Position numbers and translations under genes: made by a program. Of a stretch of 41,763 nucleotides of DNA, positions 9,118 to 17,396 are shown in pieces (position 1 is the stretch's first letter; each line of letters opens with the position of its first letter). This DNA comes from an uncultured Bacteroidales bacterium. Its GTDB lineage: Bacteria > Bacteroidota > Bacteroidia > Bacteroidales > P3. The notes beneath the pieces are model-generated. The model did not search any database. It was not told the origin of the DNA and saw nothing but the letters and a program-made list of their open reading frames with translations. The stretch spans positions 1 through 41,763 of the forward strand of contig CAMJJD010000013.1 of assembly GCA_946406015.1 (NCBI GenBank), given 5' to 3'.

Positions 9118-10039
9118 GTCTCCCGCCTCCGGCGAGATTCATAAATCCAATAAATCTGCGAAGGCAGGATCTATGGATTACCGCGCAGCGGGGGAAAAGA
9201 GGACTCCCGCCTTCGGCGAGATCCATAAATCTAGTAAATCCACTAAAGATGGATCTATGGATTACCGCGCAGCGGGGAGGAAAAAAGCCGCTCCGCAAAA
9301 ACCTAAGGAACCCCGTGCCGAAGGTGCCATGCGTCTGAACAAGTACATCGCCCATGCGGGCATCTGCTCGCGCCGCGAGGCCGACGAACTCATCGCCGCC
9401 GGCAGCGTGAAGGTCAACGGCAAGGTGGTCACCGAGATGGGCTACCAGGTGATGCCGGGCGACGAGGTGCAGTACGGCGGCGAGAAGCTCCGCAGCGAGC
9501 GCCTGCGCTACTTCCTCCTCAACAAGCCCAAGGGCTTCATCACCACCACCGACGACCCGCAGGAGCGCCGCACGGTGATGATGCTCATGGACGGCTGCTG
9601 CGCCGAGCGCATCTATCCCGTCGGCCGCCTGGACCGCGCCACCACCGGCCTGCTGCTCTTCACCAACGACGGCGAGCTGGCCAAAAAGCTGACGCACCCC
9701 TCCACGCAGGTGTACAAGATCTACCAGGTGGAGCTCAACAAGCCCGTCACCAAGGAGGACATGAAGAAGCTCCTGGACGGCATCGAGCTGGAGGACGGCC
9801 CCATGCATGTCGACGACATACAGTATGCCGCCGTCGGCAAGACCGTCGACAAGCGCATCGTGGGCGTCGAGCTGCACAGCGGCCGCAACCGCATCGTGCG
9901 CCGCCTCTTCGAAGCCCTCGGCTACGAGGTGCACAAGCTCGACCGCACCACCTTCGCCGGCCTCACCAAGAAAGACCTCCCCCGTGGCCGCTGGAGAGAA
10001 CTGACTGAGAAGGAAGTCGGCTTCCTTAAAATGATTTAG
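9086..10039 (+). CDS. rluB: RluB/RsuA-family 23S rRNA pseudouridine synthase
   Basis: Isomerises a uridine in large-subunit rRNA to pseudouridine. After an unusual N-terminal extension (residues 1-81) comes an S4 RNA-binding domain starting RLNKYIAHAGICSRREAD, then the catalytic domain with GRLDRATTGLLLFTNDG (catalytic Asp within GRLD) and SGRNRIVRRLFEALGYEV. The extension is rich in Lys/Ser/Gly and is encoded by an 84-bp tandem repeat (9120-9287), giving a 28-residue repeat around GEIHKSxKSxKxGSMDYRAAG. The start at 9086 keeps this extension; ATGs at 9173 and 9329 are possible alternatives, the last giving a protein that begins at the S4 domain. RluB is the best subfamily guess. Confidence 0.85.
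   Translation: MIQKKDNSRSKSPASGEIHKSNKSAKAGSMDYRAAGEKRTPAFGEIHKSSKSTKDGSMDYRAAGRKKAAPQKPKEPRAEGAMRLNKYIAHAGICSRREADELIAAGSVKVNGKVVTEMGYQVMPGDEVQYGGEKLRSERLRYFLLNKPKGFITTTDDPQERRTVMMLMDGCCAERIYPVGRLDRATTGLLLFTNDGELAKKLTHPSTQVYKIYQVELNKPVTKEDMKKLLDGIELEDGPMHVDDIQYAAVGKTVDKRIVGVELHSGRNRIVRRLFEALGYEVHKLDRTTFAGLTKKDLPRGRWRELTEKEVGFLKMI
9120..9287 (+). repeat. 84-bp tandem repeat, two copies, in the rluB 5' coding region
   Basis: Copies start at 9120 and 9204. Each begins ctcccgcc and ends near gattaccgcgcagcgg. The period of 84 keeps the reading frame (28 codons). Inside each copy are octamer-like units (ataaatcc, aataaatc). A related string, cgcgcagcggg, recurs in a non-coding spacer near 39005, so this looks like a dispersed intergenic repeat that has become coding. 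Confidence 0.85.
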
Positions 10040-10043
10040 TCTG

Positions 10044-10529
10044 ATGGGCTATCTTGTTGCCATAGTCGATGCAAAGAAAAATCTGTTCTACAAGTCATAC
10101 GAGAAACGTTATGACGGGATGGCAGAGTACGCTGATGGCCAAAACTACAAGGTTTCTTCGCAGCGGCTGCAATCTTTTTTCTTGGAACTCAAGGACATTG
10201 TCCGTCCTCTTAGTGGCGAATTTGCGGCCACAGAAGATGAACTTGATTCGGGGACATACTATGCCTCGGATTACGGATTCTCCCAAGATGCCATCTGGAT
10301 TGAACTGACATTCTCGGATGTATATGAGAGAAACGTTTTGACTGAGGTCTATTCAATCGCAAGAAAACACGGTTTGACGTATTACGACGTAGACGGCCAA
10401 AAGGTAGTGTGGCCGAACGGCATTATTCGCGATAGAACGACGGACAAAGACCTTTGGGCGTCGATAATCTCGGTGCCGGCAGCGATACTTATTTGTTGTT
10501 TGGTAGGACTTGCAGGAAGGTTGTTGTAA
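10044..10529 (+). CDS. Hypothetical protein with C-terminal membrane anchor, 161 aa
   Basis: I do not recognise the family. It starts 4 bp after the rluB stop, so it is probably co-transcribed. The first ~135 residues are soluble and mixed alpha/beta (MGYLVAIVDAKKNLFYKSYE; acidic middle; YDVDGQKVVWPNG). The last ~24 residues form one hydrophobic helix (ISVPAAILICCLVGLAG), giving a tail-anchored topology. Base composition is visibly lower in GC than rluB, and REP-like hairpins and a transposase fragment follow it, so recent acquisition is plausible. Confidence 0.6.
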   Translation: MGYLVAIVDAKKNLFYKSYEKRYDGMAEYADGQNYKVSSQRLQSFFLELKDIVRPLSGEFAATEDELDSGTYYASDYGFSQDAIWIELTFSDVYERNVLTEVYSIARKHGLTYYDVDGQKVVWPNGIIRDRTTDKDLWASIISVPAAILICCLVGLAGRLL

Positions 10530-10562
10530 ACCACCGATTTAATGGACGGCAAAAGGTATGAT

Positions 10563-10650
10563 GTGTGCCGGAGGCACTCGCTCTCAGTAACCTCGCACGA
10601 AGTGTGGGGTATGTGACATCAAAAGATGTGATGCGTGCCGAAGGCACGCG
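10563..10650. repeat. REP-like hairpin pair next to a transposase remnant
   Basis: Two related copies: gtgtgccggaggcactcg (10563-10580) and gcgtgccgaaggcacgcg (10633-10650). The second is a perfect 7-bp stem (GCGTGCC/GGCACGC) with a GAA loop. Both are followed by ctc or cctca. They lie directly upstream of a RAYT-like fragment, the usual arrangement for REP sequences and their transposase. Confidence 0.65.
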
Positions 10651-10671
10651 CCCTCAAAACAACATAATGCA

Positions 10672-10839
10672 ATGAGTTACATCCAATCCATATACCATCT
10701 CGTCTTCCGTACATACCGGAGCGAGAAGACTGTCAACGTCGAACATGAGCGAGAGTTGTATGGTGTTATCCTCAGTCAGTCGGAGAACCTGAAAGCCAAG
10801 ATATATCGGTTTCCTCATACTGACGTGCGGGGTTATTGA
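10672..10839 (+). pseudogene. Truncated IS200-like / REP-associated tyrosine transposase (N-terminal fragment)
   Basis: A 55-codon ORF starting MSYIQSIYHLVFRTYRSEKT, which is the conserved N-terminus of Y1-type transposases of the TnpA_REP group. It continues through ERELYGVILSQ and then loses similarity where the metal-binding HxH and the catalytic Tyr region should follow. It ends at a TGA near 10839, a few bases before the end of the convergent methyltransferase gene. It cannot encode an active enzyme. Confidence 0.75.
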
Positions 10840-10857
10840 GAGTAAGCCTTTCCGAGG

Positions 10858-11568
10858 CTATCCCCCAATAAGGAAGACGGTGTTCCTCTTGTGAAGGTCC
10901 ACCGTCTCGCGCTCTTTCTGCCATCGGGCGGCGGAAAGAGCGCGGATGTACTGCGTCGGCAGCGTGAGGTCGCAGGCTACGCAAATCATGGTCTGCGGCT
11001 GGAGCACAGTGCTCAGAACCTCGAGCATCTGGTTGTTGCGGTAGGGGGCCTCTATGAACAGCTGCGTCTGGTGCTCGCGGTGGAGGCGCTCCTCGAGGTG
11101 GCGTATGACGGCGGCGCGTTTCGACTTGTCGACAGGCAGATAGCCGTTGAAGGCGAACGACTGGCCGTTGAAGCCCGAGGCCATCAGCGCCAGCATGAGC
11201 GACGAGGGTCCCACGAGCGGAACAACCTCTATGCCACGCCGTTGAGCCACGCGGGTTATCATCGCCCCCGGGTCGGCCACGCAGGGCAGCCCCGCCTCGC
11301 TGAGCAGGCCGATGTTCTCGCCGCGTTCTATGGCATCCAGATAGTTGCCAATCTCCTCGTGCGACGTGTGCTCGTTCAGCTCGTAGAACACAGTGTCGTC
11401 GATGGCATAGGGGTAGCCTGCTTTTTTGAGGAACCGTCGCGCAGTGCGCAGTTCCTCGACGATGAAGGTGCGGCAGGTGGCCAGCAACTCGGCGTTCGCC
11501 GCCGGCAATGAACAATTCATATCTTCGGCTCCGATGGGCACTGGGAAAAGTATCAGTCGTCCTCTCAT
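10858..11568 (-). CDS. SAM-dependent methyltransferase, RsmI/tetrapyrrole-methylase fold
   Basis: 236 residues. Motifs of the RsmI (16S rRNA 2'-O-methyltransferase) family are present: an N-terminal LILFPVPIG, VEELRTARRFLKKAG, IGLLSEAGLPCVADPGA, VVPLVGPSSLMLALMASG and FNGYLP. It lacks the ~40-residue C-terminal extension of classical RsmI. Bacteroidetes often carry such a short paralogue, so I call the family but not the substrate. The start ATG is at 11568. The gene is convergent with the transposase fragment and is followed upstream (11569-11857) by a long heptamer array. Confidence 0.8.
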   Translation of the reverse strand: MRGRLILFPVPIGAEDMNCSLPAANAELLATCRTFIVEELRTARRFLKKAGYPYAIDDTVFYELNEHTSHEEIGNYLDAIERGENIGLLSEAGLPCVADPGAMITRVAQRRGIEVVPLVGPSSLMLALMASGFNGQSFAFNGYLPVDKSKRAAVIRHLEERLHREHQTQLFIEAPYRNNQMLEVLSTVLQPQTMICVACDLTLPTQYIRALSAARWQKERETVDLHKRNTVFLIGG

Positions 11569-11639
11569 TTGGGTAGCGTTTTTGTGACAACATAACGCCC
11601 TCGCCTCTTAATTATTGTATTACGGTAAGAGTCAAAAAG

Positions 11640-11765
11640 CACTTAACACTTAACACTTAGCACTTAACACTTAGCACTTAACACTTAACACTTAGCACTT
11701 AACACTTAGCACTTAACACTTAGCACTTAACACTCAACACTTAACACTTAACACTCAACACTTAT
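11640..11765. repeat. 18-unit perfect-period heptamer array
   Basis: Exactly 18 consecutive 7-bp units of cacttaa/cacttag/cactcaa, without a period slip, fill most of the spacer between two divergent genes. They end 5 bp before the sigma-54-like promoter. Units containing TTAA put a TAA stop on both strands. Confidence 0.95.
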
Positions 11766-11770
11766 GCCTG

Positions 11771-11787
11771 TTGGCACGCTTTTTGCA
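11771..11787 (+). promoter_or_regulatory. Sigma-54 (RpoN)-type promoter upstream of htrA
   Basis: ttggcacgctttttgca matches YTGGCACG-N4-TTGCW. The invariant GG (11773-11774) and GC (11785-11786) are separated by 10 bp, as required. Transcription would start near 11798, leaving a leader of about 60 nt before the htrA ATG. Enhancer sites for an activator were not identified. Confidence 0.6.
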
Positions 11788-11857
11788 TTTATTAACGCAG
11801 ACGGATGGCAATAAAAAACGCTTTCCGCTGTTATCGTGATATTAAAATACTATAGTT

Positions 11858-12991
11858 ATGAGAAAGACTCTCTTATTTGCTTGCGCATTACTGTCTGTTT
11901 CCATGGTGTCGTGTGCGCAACCCGCTGAGCGTCCTGCCCAGTCCCTGCCGGTGCAGCAGCCAACGGCGCCTGTGTCACGCCTCTCGCTCACCGACTTCAC
12001 CGATGTGGCGGCGGCCACCATCGACGGTGTGGTACATATCAAGACCGAGATGACGCAGATGACGCCGCTCTACCAGTCGTTTTTCGGATTCATCATCCCG
12101 CAGGGTGTCCAGAAGCAGGTGTACAACGCCTATGGCTCGGGAGTCATCATCACCAGTGACGGCTACATCTTGACCAACAACCATGTGGTGCAGGATGCCG
12201 AGCGCATCACCGTGACCCTCAACGACCGACGCGAGCTGCCCGCCACATTGGTGGGCAACGACCCTGCCACCGACTTGGCTGTGATTAAGATTGAGGGCGA
12301 GGGACTCTGCTACCTTCCATTCGGCAACAGCGACCAGGTGCGTGTGGGCGAGCCCGTGCTGGCCATCGGCAACCCGTTCAACCTGACCTCGACGGTCACC
12401 AGCGGCATCATCAGCGCCAAGGCCCGCAATATGCACATCATTGACAATCCGCGCTCGAACGAGACTCCGCTGGAGTCGTTCCTGCAGACCGACGCGGCCG
12501 TCAACTCGGGCAACAGCGGCGGCGCCTTGGTCAACTCGCAGGCCCAGCTGATTGGTATCGTGACGGCCATTGCCTCGGGCAACGGCAACTATATCGGCTA
12601 CTCGTTCGCCATTCCGTCCAACATCGCCGTCAAGGTGGCAGCCGACCTGCAGCGCTTTGGCTATGTGCAGCGCGGCTATCTGGGGGTGCAGGTCACCGAG
12701 GTCGACGCCTCTGTGGCCAAGCGTACCGGCGCCCGCGCCATCAAAGGCCTCTATGTGGCCCAGGTGGTGAAGGACTGCGCCAGCGACCGTGCCGGCATCC
12801 GTCAGGGCGACATCATCCTGCGGGTGGCGGGCAAGGAGGTGAACACCTTTGCCGAGATGATGGAGGAGCTGGGCCTCTTCTCGCCCGGCGACGAGGTGGA
12901 GGTGGACTACGAACGTGACGGCCACACCAATACCGTCAAGGCGAAGTTGCTCAATTCGCAAGGAAACACCCAGATAATAAGAAAGAACTAG
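11858..12991 (+). CDS. HtrA/DegP-family envelope serine protease, single PDZ
   Basis: A periplasmic or lipid-anchored protease and chaperone for misfolded envelope proteins. The N-terminus is a signal peptide ending in VSMVSC with Cys19, a possible relaxed lipobox. The trypsin-like domain has the triad His109 (TNNHVV), Asp139 (ATDLAVIKI) and Ser220 (NSGNSGGAL). One PDZ domain follows at about 270-365 (GYLGVQV, RAGIRQGDIIL). At 377 residues it lacks the second PDZ of DegP, so it resembles DegS or short DegQ in layout. A sigma-54-type promoter lies upstream. The gene stands alone, with MATE starting 71 bp after it. Confidence 0.92.
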   Translation: MRKTLLFACALLSVSMVSCAQPAERPAQSLPVQQPTAPVSRLSLTDFTDVAAATIDGVVHIKTEMTQMTPLYQSFFGFIIPQGVQKQVYNAYGSGVIITSDGYILTNNHVVQDAERITVTLNDRRELPATLVGNDPATDLAVIKIEGEGLCYLPFGNSDQVRVGEPVLAIGNPFNLTSTVTSGIISAKARNMHIIDNPRSNETPLESFLQTDAAVNSGNSGGALVNSQAQLIGIVTAIASGNGNYIGYSFAIPSNIAVKVAADLQRFGYVQRGYLGVQVTEVDASVAKRTGARAIKGLYVAQVVKDCASDRAGIRQGDIILRVAGKEVNTFAEMMEELGLFSPGDEVEVDYERDGHTNTVKAKLLNSQGNTQIIRKN

Positions 12992-13062
12992 TGAAACAGG
13001 AAGGGCTGGAGAAGTCAGGAAACCTGAAATGACCAGAGGGGGAGGGGTTGGAATAGGGCAGG

Positions 13063-14424
13063 ATGACGCTTGAGGAGAAATACGTGGAGATGACCGAGAG
13101 GCCGGTGAAGTTGCTGGTCTGTCAGATGGCTGTGCCGACAATTATCGCCATGGTGACAACGGCGTTGTACAATGTGGTCGACGCCGCCTTCATCGGGCGT
13201 CTGAGTACCGAAGGTACCGCCGGTATCGGCATTTCGTTTGCCTACATGACCTTCATCCAGGCGATGGGGTTCTTCTTTGGGCATGGTAGCGGCAACTATA
13301 TCAGTCGAGCCCTGGGGGCCAAGGATGTGTCGTCGGCCTCGGTGGTGGCCAGCGTGGGTTTTTTCACGCCGTTCCTTTTGGGCATGTTGGCGGCTGCGGT
13401 CTGCCTGCCCAATCTGTCGGCATTGAGCAGGCTGCTCGGTGCCCCGGAGGATGTGGTGCCCTACGCTGACGATTATTTGCGTTATATTGTTGTGGCTACG
13501 CCTTTCATGATGTCGGCGCTGACGCTCAACAACCAACTGCGTTTGCAAGGAAATGCCCGCTTTGGCATGGTGGGTATCGTCAGTGGAGCCATCTTGAATA
13601 TTGCGCTCGACCCTCTGTTTATTTTTGTGTGCGGCATGGGTGTCAGCGGTGCCTCGCTGGCTACAGCCGTCAGCCAGCTTTTCGCCTGGGGGCTGCTTTT
13701 GTATGGGACGTTCAAGCCCGAAAGTGTACATGTCAGTCTGCGGAGTTTCAAACCGAGCCTGAAGGTCTATTACGAGATATTCCGTGGCGGGTCGCCGTCT
13801 CTTTTCAGGCAGGTGTTCAACTGCGCAGCCGCGGTGTCGCTGAACTATTGTGCAGCTCTTTATGCCCCCGAGGGGCAGGAGGCCTCGGCTGTGGCGGCAT
13901 TCGCTGTGGTGACACGCATCATGATGTTTGCTTTCAGCGTGGTGCTGGGATTTTGTCAAGGGTTCCAGCCCGTGTGTGGGTTCAATTACGGGGCCAGGAA
14001 GTACGACCGTGTGCGTGAGTCGTGGCTTTTTGCCACCTGTGTGGGCACCGCTTTCCTGCTGGTTATCTCGGCGATAGGTCTGCTCTTTGCACCACAGATA
14101 GTTGCGCTCTTCCGTGCCGAGGACCCGGCGTTGATAGCCATTGGTGCTGTCACTTTGCGTTGGCAGTGTGCCGCCTTCCCGTTGGTGGGGCTTTTCACCG
14201 CCACAGGCATGCTTTTCCAGAATATCCGCATGACGTTCCCGGCCACCTTGCTGAGCATCTGCCGCAACGGTCTGTTCTTCCTGCCTGCCATTCTTTTGCT
14301 GCCCCTCTGGCTGGGCCTCCAAGGGGTGCAGATGGCCCAAGCTGTGGCCGACGTGCTGACTTTCATTCTGGCGGTGCCTTACGCTTTCTGGATCAACCGC
14401 AAGTTGAAAAGTGTTAAGTGTTAA
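13063..14424 (+). CDS. MATE-family multidrug/Na+ efflux transporter
   Basis: A 453-residue inner-membrane antiporter with about 12 hydrophobic segments. Typical MATE features are the VPTIIAMVTTALYNVVDAAFIGRL start, GSGNYISRALGAKD, and the second-half CQGFQPVCGFNYGARKYDRV. It is closest in style to the MepA-like Bacteroidales group. The last codons and the TAA stop are read from the first units of the agtgtta array (tail residues KSVKC), so the C-terminus was probably set by the repeat. Confidence 0.9.
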   Translation: MTLEEKYVEMTERPVKLLVCQMAVPTIIAMVTTALYNVVDAAFIGRLSTEGTAGIGISFAYMTFIQAMGFFFGHGSGNYISRALGAKDVSSASVVASVGFFTPFLLGMLAAAVCLPNLSALSRLLGAPEDVVPYADDYLRYIVVATPFMMSALTLNNQLRLQGNARFGMVGIVSGAILNIALDPLFIFVCGMGVSGASLATAVSQLFAWGLLLYGTFKPESVHVSLRSFKPSLKVYYEIFRGGSPSLFRQVFNCAAAVSLNYCAALYAPEGQEASAVAAFAVVTRIMMFAFSVVLGFCQGFQPVCGFNYGARKYDRVRESWLFATCVGTAFLLVISAIGLLFAPQIVALFRAEDPALIAIGAVTLRWQCAAFPLVGLFTATGMLFQNIRMTFPATLLSICRNGLFFLPAILLLPLWLGLQGVQMAQAVADVLTFILAVPYAFWINRKLKSVKC

Positions 14425-14625
14425 GTGTTTAGTGTTAAGTGTTAAGTGTTAAGTGTTAAGTGTTTAGTGTTAAGTGTTTAGTGTTAAGTGTTTAGTGTTT
14501 AGTGTTAAGTGTTTAGTATTTAGTGTTAAGTGTTAAGTGTTAAGGGCTTTTCGACTCTTCGACTCATTGACTCTTTGACTTTCCACTTTTCACTTAACAC
14601 TTAACACTTAACACTTAACACTTTT
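14410..14625. repeat. Inverted heptamer arrays flanking an octamer block
   Basis: 19 heptamers agtgtta/agtgttt (14410-14542), then octamers of cttttcga/ctcttcga type, then heptamers cactttt and cacttaa in the opposite orientation (14584-14625). The two heptamer arrays are complementary, so the transcript could form a long AU-rich hairpin with an octamer loop between the MATE gene and the next promoter. Confidence 0.9.
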
Positions 14626-14626
14626 T

Positions 14627-14657
14627 TTTGTCACTTGAAATAATTGTCGTATATTTG
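14627..14657 (+). promoter_or_regulatory. Bacteroidetes housekeeping promoter for the desulfidase gene
   Basis: TTTG at 14627-14630 and TATATTTG at 14650-14657, 19 bp apart, both matching the primary-sigma consensus. The -33 box is formed by the end of the last repeat unit. Transcription would start near 14664. Confidence 0.75.
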
Positions 14658-14696
14658 CATTTTAATTGTATTGGTAACAATATGATGTATCTGTCT

Positions 14697-16004
14697 ATGG
14701 ATAAGGAACTCCGAGAGCAAATACGCGACATTATGCAGCACGAGGTGGTGCCTGCAACAGGGTGTACCGAACCCGGCGCAGTGGCGCTGTGTGTGGCCAA
14801 GGCCGTCGAGTTGCTGGGCTGTGAACCCGCGCACGTCACTTTGCGGCTGAGCAAGAATGTTTTCAAAAATGCCATGGGTGTGGGTATTCCCGGCACGGGC
14901 ATGATCGGCCTGCCGATAGCGGTGGCGATGGCTGTGGTGCACGGCGACTCGCGACGCGGCCTCGAGGTGCTCACGATGCCTGCAGAGGAGGTGGACGATG
15001 CCAAACGCTGGCTGGCCAACCATGGCGACACGGTCGACATCAGCGTCAAGGAGTCCAGCGACAAGCTGTATATTGAGTGCTGCGTGAGTGCGGAGTGCGG
15101 AGGTCGGAGTTCGGAGGTGACGACGGTTATCGCGAAGCGGCACAACAATTTTGTGTTCTTGAAGAAGGACGACCAGGTGCTGCTGGACCACCATCAGGGT
15201 CTCTTCCAGGAGCAGGTGGACGACGACGACCCGAAGGAGGATAACCGCCAGCGGCTGGAACTGTCGGCACGCATGGTGTACGACTATGCCACCACGGCGC
15301 CGCTGGACGAGCTGGAGTGGCTGCGCGCGACGGTGCAGCTCAACGATGCGGCGTCGGAGTGTGGCTTGGAGGGCATGGGTCTGCACACGGGTCAGATACT
15401 GATGGAGCAGGCGCGAGGCGACATGGTGCACACCGTGGTGGCCCGCACTGTGGCGGCCAGCGACGCCCGCATGGACGGGTGCACCAAGCCGGTGTACAGT
15501 AATTCGGGCTCCGGCAACCAAGGCATCTGCTGTACTCTCCCCACCTATTACTACGGCAGGATGAAGGGCTGCAGCGACGAGCAGATTCTGCGTGCGCTGA
15601 CGATGAGCCATCTGATGAGCATCTACATCAAGCGCGGCATCGGCCGGTTGAGCGCTCTCTGCGGCATCGTCAACGCCACGATGGGCGTCAGCGCGGCGCT
15701 GACCTACCTGGAGGGCGGCAGCTTCGAGCAGGTCGGCTACGCAATGAAGAATATGATCAACACCATCGCCGGTATGGTGTGCGACGGTGCCAAGCCCAGC
15801 TGTGCGCTCAAGATGAGCGTGGGCCTCTACTCGGCCTTTGTGTGCAGCGAGCTGGCGGTGCATTGCCGCGTGGTGGACTGTACCGACGGCTTGAGCGAGA
15901 GCGACCTCGACTGCAGCATACGCAACTTGGGACGACTCGGCAAGGACGGCATGAACCAGACCGACGACATGATACTCGATATCATGACGCACAAGCAAAG
16001 TTAA
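14697..16004 (+). CDS. UPF0597/CyuA-like L-cysteine desulfidase (serine dehydratase alpha-like)
   Basis: A cytoplasmic Fe-S enzyme of the YhaM/CyuA and archaeal L-cysteine desulfidase family, which breaks cysteine down to pyruvate, sulfide and ammonia. Family marks: TGCTEPGAVAL near the N-terminus, KNAMGVGIPGTG..GLPIA, GNQGICCTLP and a later VCDGAKPSCALKM, giving the Cys ligands. I place the start at ATG 14697 (MDKELREQ), which fits homologues and leaves a 33-nt leader; ATGs at 14682 and 14685 are possible, and the TTG at 14628 lies inside the promoter. An in-frame heptamer array (15086-15120, gagtgcg type) encodes a Gly/Ser/Cys-rich stretch near residue 130-141. Confidence 0.85.
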   Translation: MDKELREQIRDIMQHEVVPATGCTEPGAVALCVAKAVELLGCEPAHVTLRLSKNVFKNAMGVGIPGTGMIGLPIAVAMAVVHGDSRRGLEVLTMPAEEVDDAKRWLANHGDTVDISVKESSDKLYIECCVSAECGGRSSEVTTVIAKRHNNFVFLKKDDQVLLDHHQGLFQEQVDDDDPKEDNRQRLELSARMVYDYATTAPLDELEWLRATVQLNDAASECGLEGMGLHTGQILMEQARGDMVHTVVARTVAASDARMDGCTKPVYSNSGSGNQGICCTLPTYYYGRMKGCSDEQILRALTMSHLMSIYIKRGIGRLSALCGIVNATMGVSAALTYLEGGSFEQVGYAMKNMINTIAGMVCDGAKPSCALKMSVGLYSAFVCSELAVHCRVVDCTDGLSESDLDCSIRNLGRLGKDGMNQTDDMILDIMTHKQS

Positions 16005-16038
16005 AAGGCGTCTGTTGATAACTTTGTCCGACGGCAGG

Positions 16039-16068
16039 TTGCCGGAAAGGAAAAAACAAGTAATTTTG
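16039..16068 (+). promoter_or_regulatory. Promoter for the DUF3276 gene
   Basis: TTG at 16039-16041 and TAATTTTG at 16061-16068, 19 bp apart. The start codon lies 23 bp downstream. Confidence 0.65.
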
Positions 16069-16091
16069 CACTTCGAAACAACAGTAATAAA

Positions 16092-16439
16092 ATGAGAGAA
16101 ATGGAAAACAAAGAGCAAAGGAAAGAGGAACTCTACAGCCAGGCTATTCCTGCCGGCAAACGTAGGTATTTCTTCGACGTGAAGGAAACACGTGGCGGTG
16201 ACAAGTTTATTACCATTACCGAGAGCCGCAAGCTGTTCGACAACAACACCGGCGATTTTTACTTCGAGAAGAACAAGATGTTCCTCTACAAGGAGGACTT
16301 CGACAAGTTCCGTCAGGGGTTGGAGAATGCTTTCTCGTTTATCGAGACCGGCATCGTGCCGCCTCCCGTGGTCGTGGAGGAGAACAACTGGCACGACGAC
16401 ACCGAACGCAAGCTGGAAGAGATTGACTTTAAATTTTAA
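16092..16439 (+). CDS. DUF3276 / PUR-domain nucleic-acid-binding protein
   Basis: 115 residues. The core KRRYFFDVKETRGGDKFITITESRK..F..NTGDFYFEKNKMFLYKEDFDKF is the Bacteroidetes version of the Pur-alpha repeat, a single-stranded nucleic-acid-binding fold; the long acidic tail (ENNWHDDTERKLEEIDF) is also typical. Its cellular role is not established. ATG 16092 is used; ATG 16101 (MENKEQ) is equally possible. It has its own promoter and is followed by a heptamer spacer (ctgtaag/cttaaaa units) before parA. Confidence 0.85.
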   Translation: MREMENKEQRKEELYSQAIPAGKRRYFFDVKETRGGDKFITITESRKLFDNNTGDFYFEKNKMFLYKEDFDKFRQGLENAFSFIETGIVPPPVVVEENNWHDDTERKLEEIDFKF

Positions 16440-16524
16440 GCTGTAAGCTGTAAGTTTTAAGTAGCTTCGCATGTTGTGATTTGTACTCACAGCTTCATAC
16501 TTAAAACTTAAAACTAATAATTTT

Positions 16525-17298
16525 ATGGCAAAGATAATTTCTATAGCCAACCAGAAGGGTGGGGTAGGTAAGACCACCACGGCGGTGAACCTCAGCGCCG
16601 CTTTGGCGGTGCTTGAGAAGAAAGTGCTGCTGGTCGACTGCGACCCGCAGGCCAATGCCACCTCCGGCCTGGGGGTCGACCCCGACGCATTAGAGAAGAG
16701 CGTCTACGACTGCATCCTCGGTCAGGCTTCTGCTCGCGACATTATTCTCGAGACCGACACTCCCAACCTCGACTTGCTGCCTACCCGCATCGACCTGGTG
16801 GGCGCCGAAGTGGAGCTCATCAACGAGAAGGGCCGTGAGCAGTTCCTCGGTCGTGCGCTGGCTCCCGTGAAGGATGACTACGATTTCATCATCGTCGACT
16901 GCTCGCCGTCGCTCGGTCTGATCACCATCAACGCACTGACGGCGTCCGACTCGGTCATCATCCCCATCCAGAGCGAATACTTCGCCCTCGAGGGACTGGG
17001 CAAGTTGCTCAACACCATCCGTATTGTCCAGACGCGCCTCAATCCCAAACTCGCTATCGAAGGATTACTCATCACGATGTACGACAACCGGTTGCGACTG
17101 GCACGTCAAGTGGTGGAAGACGTGCGTGGCCACTTCAAATCGATGGTGTTCGACACGCTCATCTACCGCAACACCAAACTCGCCGAAGCTCCCAGCTACG
17201 GCAAGAGCATCATCATGCACGACGCTTCGTCGACCGGGGCCGTCAACTACCTCAACCTCGCTCAGGAGATACTGACCAGAAACGGGACGAAAAGTTGA
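16525..17298 (+). CDS. parA: Chromosome-partitioning ATPase ParA/Soj
   Basis: 257 residues, full length. It is a deviant Walker ATPase that moves ParB-bound origin DNA. KGGVGKTTTAVNLS is the deviant Walker A, with the signature first Lys; DFIIVDCSPSLGL is Walker B; DPQANATSGLG is switch-like. It pairs with ParB 98 bp downstream. The spacer between them carries an octamer array (gtctcgaa/gtcttgaa). I did not find a convincing parS site in the window. Confidence 0.95.
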   Translation: MAKIISIANQKGGVGKTTTAVNLSAALAVLEKKVLLVDCDPQANATSGLGVDPDALEKSVYDCILGQASARDIILETDTPNLDLLPTRIDLVGAEVELINEKGREQFLGRALAPVKDDYDFIIVDCSPSLGLITINALTASDSVIIPIQSEYFALEGLGKLLNTIRIVQTRLNPKLAIEGLLITMYDNRLRLARQVVEDVRGHFKSMVFDTLIYRNTKLAEAPSYGKSIIMHDASSTGAVNYLNLAQEILTRNGTKS

Positions 17299-17396
17299 TT
17301 GGCTGGAGTGGAAGAGTAGGGAAGTAAAAAAGTAACTCGGAGTCTTGAAGTCTCGAAGTCTCGAAGTCTTGATAAAGAAATAAAGGAATAAACACA

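Noticed and set aside
11640-11765. CRISPR-like array
   Set aside because: Units are 7 bp with no spacers and no cas genes; it is a simple tandem repeat.
14628-14696. TTG start upstream of the desulfidase
   Set aside because: It overlaps the promoter -33 and -7 boxes and would add residues not seen in the family.
14631-16661. 676-codon minus-strand ORF
   Set aside because: Antisense of the desulfidase and DUF3276 genes; no recognisable protein.
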